From QQVM01 sp964544885 (GTDB lineage: Bacteria; Bacteroidota; Bacteroidia; AKYH767-A; 2013-40CM-41-45): a stretch of DNA of 64,000 nucleotides. The position numbers and the translations under genes are program-made. Within the stretch, counting starts at the first letter, position 1, and every line of letters begins with the position of its first letter. The notes below the pieces were generated by a model that saw only the letters and a list, made by a program, of their open reading frames with translations, ran no database searches and was not told the DNA's origin. Shown in pieces: positions 62,449 to 64,000 of the stretch. Location: the NCBI GenBank assembly GCA_964544885.1, contig CAZJDX010000014.1, positions 22,457 through 86,456 on the forward strand. The letters are read 5' to 3'.

Positions 62449-63010
62449 AAGGGAGTTCATCATTCATGTCTGAAGACTGAGTCAGGCAATGGAAGGGGAT
62501 AAAAGAAGTATGAAGTATATTTATTAAACACTTTTAATTTACACTCCCATGAAAAAATCAATAGTCATCTTACTCCTAATTTTTGCCGTAGTTAAAACTT
62601 ACGGACAAATTTAATTAGTTTATACTTCGCCAATTGCAAGCATAGGCCACTTCGGGGTTTTGCATTTGTATCATGCAGGAAATAAATTTGTTGAACGTAA
62701 TAATTCTCTTAATAACCTCACCTTATATAATTCCGATTTCTCCATTTATAAAGTAATCGATTTTCCTCCACTTCCATACAGCAACCCAAATTCCCGGTAT
62801 ATACATTACATCACAGAAAATTTGTTTGATACAGATTCGACAGATCTTGAGTATTGAATCTATTATGAAGATACATCACAAATTTATCACGTAAGAATTT
62901 ATGATGAAATTGGGAATCTGCTATTTCAACGAGATTCTTCAGTGAGCTATCCGCATTTTGGGAATTCGCCAATCGGAATCCATCCTTATAGTTCTGAAAT
63001 TGATCCCGCT

Positions 63011-63033
63011 GCGCAGGATTTGCAATCCTGCGC
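63011..63033. repeat. 23-bp perfect palindrome (10-bp arms, 3-bp loop)
   Basis: GCGCAGGATT, TGC, AATCCTGCGC. GC-rich arms in otherwise AT-rich decayed sequence suggest an interspersed palindromic repeat. It is 20 bp before the left REP hairpin of the transposase. Confidence 0.65.
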
Positions 63034-63053
63034 TTACTTGCAATACACCAGCT

Positions 63054-63099
63054 GGGCGGAAAGTTGTGTGAAGGCCTCGAGTGTAGGCTCTTTCCGCCC
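63054..63099. repeat. Left REP hairpin flanking RAYT remnant
   Basis: Ten-bp inverted arms GGGCGGAAAG and CTTTCCGCCC enclose a 26-bp loop. The reverse complement of the right-hand copy (63820-63864) matches it almost throughout, including GGCGGAAAGTTGTG at one end and GGCTCTTTCCGCCC at the other. This is the arrangement of REP sequences recognised by REP-associated tyrosine transposases. Confidence 0.75.
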
Positions 63100-63160
63100 T
63101 TGCAGAAACCCGAAATACCCGTGTACAAGATTGAAAATAAATTGTTAGCCAGAAACAACA

Positions 63161-63798
63161 TTAAAACAAATTATGCAAATTAATTACGGATACTTTCACC
63201 GGTCCCTATTCACCGGAGTAATCAATTGCACTACTGTAATTATAATGTTCAGGTCTGCTTACGAGTCCGGCTTCTACCTGGTTTTGATGAATGTACAGGA
63301 TTTTTGATAGTGTGAAGCCAGGGCTATAAACTTCTTCAGCGTGATTATTGTATTGCCACACCTGGTGTTTGGATTTAGATTTCTGTTTTTTTCCGCCTCG
63401 TTTAAAAATTTCTAAAAGCCAATCCCGGCGGCTTTCTCTTCCTGTTTGATTTCTTTAATCAGTTTGCTAATTGTATACTTCTTGAAATCCCTGATGATGT
63501 CACTTAGATCTCCATTTTTTGCTCGCGCAATCATATGGATGTGACTGGACATAATAACATACGCAAAAATTTCCAGGCCTTTATGTTCCACACAATGGTT
63601 GAGGCCTTTGCAAACAAGATCCTTATGTTCCGGCCTCATGAAAGCATCAGCCCACCCGACTACGGTGAGTGTTAGAAAATAAGCAGCATCTTGTTTATGT
63701 ATCTGGTAAGCATAGCGCATTAGATAAAAATCATCTAATTGTCCATTCTGTACAAAATTTCTTTGCAGCTTTTTTTGGTTAGAATTATTTATCTCCAT
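63161..63798 (-). pseudogene. REP-associated tyrosine transposase (RAYT, Y1_Tnp), broken
   Basis: From the ATG at 63798 (MEINNSNQKKLQRNF; an earlier ATG at 63819 abuts the REP hairpin) the minus strand encodes an IS200-like Y1 transposase: TLTVVGWADAFMRPEH, the HUH motif MSSHIHMIA and the candidate catalytic Tyr in DFKKYTISKLI. After KQEEKAAGIGF it stops at 63412. The next frame resumes exactly with SRRDWLLEIFKRGGKK, then VWQYNNHAEEVYSPGFTLSKI and HQNPVEAGLVSRPEHYNYSS, the conserved RAYT C terminus, implying a one-base frameshift near 63440. A TAG at 63206-63208 precedes GPVKVSVINLH, which fits the usual ending to 63161. It is inactive now. Confidence 0.85.
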
Positions 63799-63819
63799 CC
63801 TTATATCAGGGATGTGCAT

Positions 63820-63864
63820 GGGCGGAAAGAGCCATCACACAAAGCTTTTGCACAACTTTCCGCC
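63820..63864. repeat. Right REP hairpin flanking RAYT remnant
   Basis: GGGCGGAAAG and CTTTCCGCC arms separated by 26 bp, inverted with respect to the left copy. It begins one base after the earlier in-frame ATG of the transposase, so it lies just upstream of the true start. Confidence 0.75.
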
Positions 63865-63871
63865 GAGCAGG

Positions 63872-64000
63872 GGAGCATACCCAATGAGAAAAGGTGAAAT
63901 TTTAGTGTGAGTATCAGAAACAGAGTGAGTGAACAGAAAAAAAAGAGGAGCATACCCAATGTGAAAAGGTGAAATTTTAGTGTGAGTATCAGAAACAGAG
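63872..64000. repeat. 75-bp direct tandem repeat, cut by the window edge
   Basis: A 54-bp core (GGAGCATACCCAATG through ATCAGAAACAGAG) at 63872-63925 is repeated at 63947-64000 with one mismatch (A to T). The intervening 21 bp (TGAGTGAACAG then an A-run) make the period 75 bp. The second copy reaches the window end, so the array may continue. Copies are nearly identical, implying a recent duplication or homogenisation. Confidence 0.8.

Larger units (their letters stand above)
62549..63149 (+). pseudogene. Secreted-protein pseudogene with two in-frame stops
   Basis: One reading frame from the ATG at 62549 starts with a signal peptide (KKSIVILLLIFAVVKTYGQ), is cut by TAA at 62612-62614, continues as LVYTSPIASIGHFGVLHLYHAGNKF and further, is cut by TGA at 62855-62857, and continues as IYYEDTSQIYHVRIYDEIGN to about 63000. 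The pieces are in the same frame and together look like a normal secreted Bacteroidota protein. From about 63004 the frame runs through a palindrome and a REP hairpin, so the original 3' end, where a T9SS domain might have been, has been replaced or lost. Confidence 0.7.

Noticed and set aside
63872..64000. Start of a CRISPR array
   Set aside because: The repeat core is 54 bp with only a 21-bp spacer, a second copy is cut by the edge, and no cas genes are present; a tandem repeat is the simpler reading.
1..64000. tRNA or rRNA genes and riboswitches
   Set aside because: I looked for T-loop-like GGTTCGA motifs and conserved rRNA segments and found them only inside coding genes; a covariance-model scan would be decisive.

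Overview
The window is a chromosomal segment of a Bacteroidota bacterium, probably a free-living, gliding or surface-active lineage; order or genus cannot be fixed from the sequence. The support is a SusC/SusD pair, five proteins with type IX secretion system (T9SS) C-terminal sorting domains (four type A, one type B), PKD and SprB surface repeats, an oversized SecA, GWxTD and MORN-variant proteins, and -7 boxes of the TAnnTTTG type. No rRNA, tRNA, CRISPR array or prophage was seen.

Layout. 1-7009 (minus) is a fatty-acid beta-oxidation operon: acyl-CoA synthetase, fused 3-hydroxyacyl-CoA dehydrogenase/enoyl-CoA hydratase, a MORN-repeat protein, thiolase and the 5' part of an acyl-CoA dehydrogenase that runs off the left edge. 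Divergent from it (7217-9338) are a flavin oxidoreductase, a DUF4442 hotdog protein and a small membrane protein. 9481-13098 is a secreted subtilisin-like protease. 13333-16056 holds PlsC and a UbiD/menaquinone decarboxylase. 16070-21402 (minus) is a tight operon of rmuC, a GWxTD lipoprotein, an RlmB-like rRNA methyltransferase and a GT39-like membrane glycosyltransferase. 21493-31580 is mostly housekeeping: DUF922-like protease, TonB-C-like protein, ABC exporter, NUDIX hydrolase, citrate synthase, enolase, methyltransferase, LolD/MacB-like ATPase, cobalamin adenosyltransferase and a DUF2795 protein. 31706-36787 carries a T9SS propeller-like protein and secA. 36812-44950 carries a POT transporter, two secreted thioredoxin-fold proteins and a SusC/SusD pair without nearby hydrolases.

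45038-55963 is the most accessory-looking stretch: three T9SS cargo proteins surround an ECF sigma factor that overlaps the gene of a protein with one inner-membrane helix, a long linker and an outer-membrane beta-barrel-like domain. I infer a surface-sensing module controlling cell-surface proteins. It ends with a 1723-residue PKD/SprB protein containing seven regular repeats of about 76 residues.

55964-64000 becomes progressively degraded: a beta-barrel-like protein, a CvfB-like RNA-binding protein, an ImmA/IrrE peptidase, a TMTC-type TPR membrane protein broken by a frameshift, a stop and a large internal deletion, an AbgT transporter, a lipoprotein, a secreted-protein pseudogene with two stops, and a decayed REP-associated tyrosine transposase bracketed by two inverted REP hairpins. 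A 75-bp direct repeat runs off the right edge.
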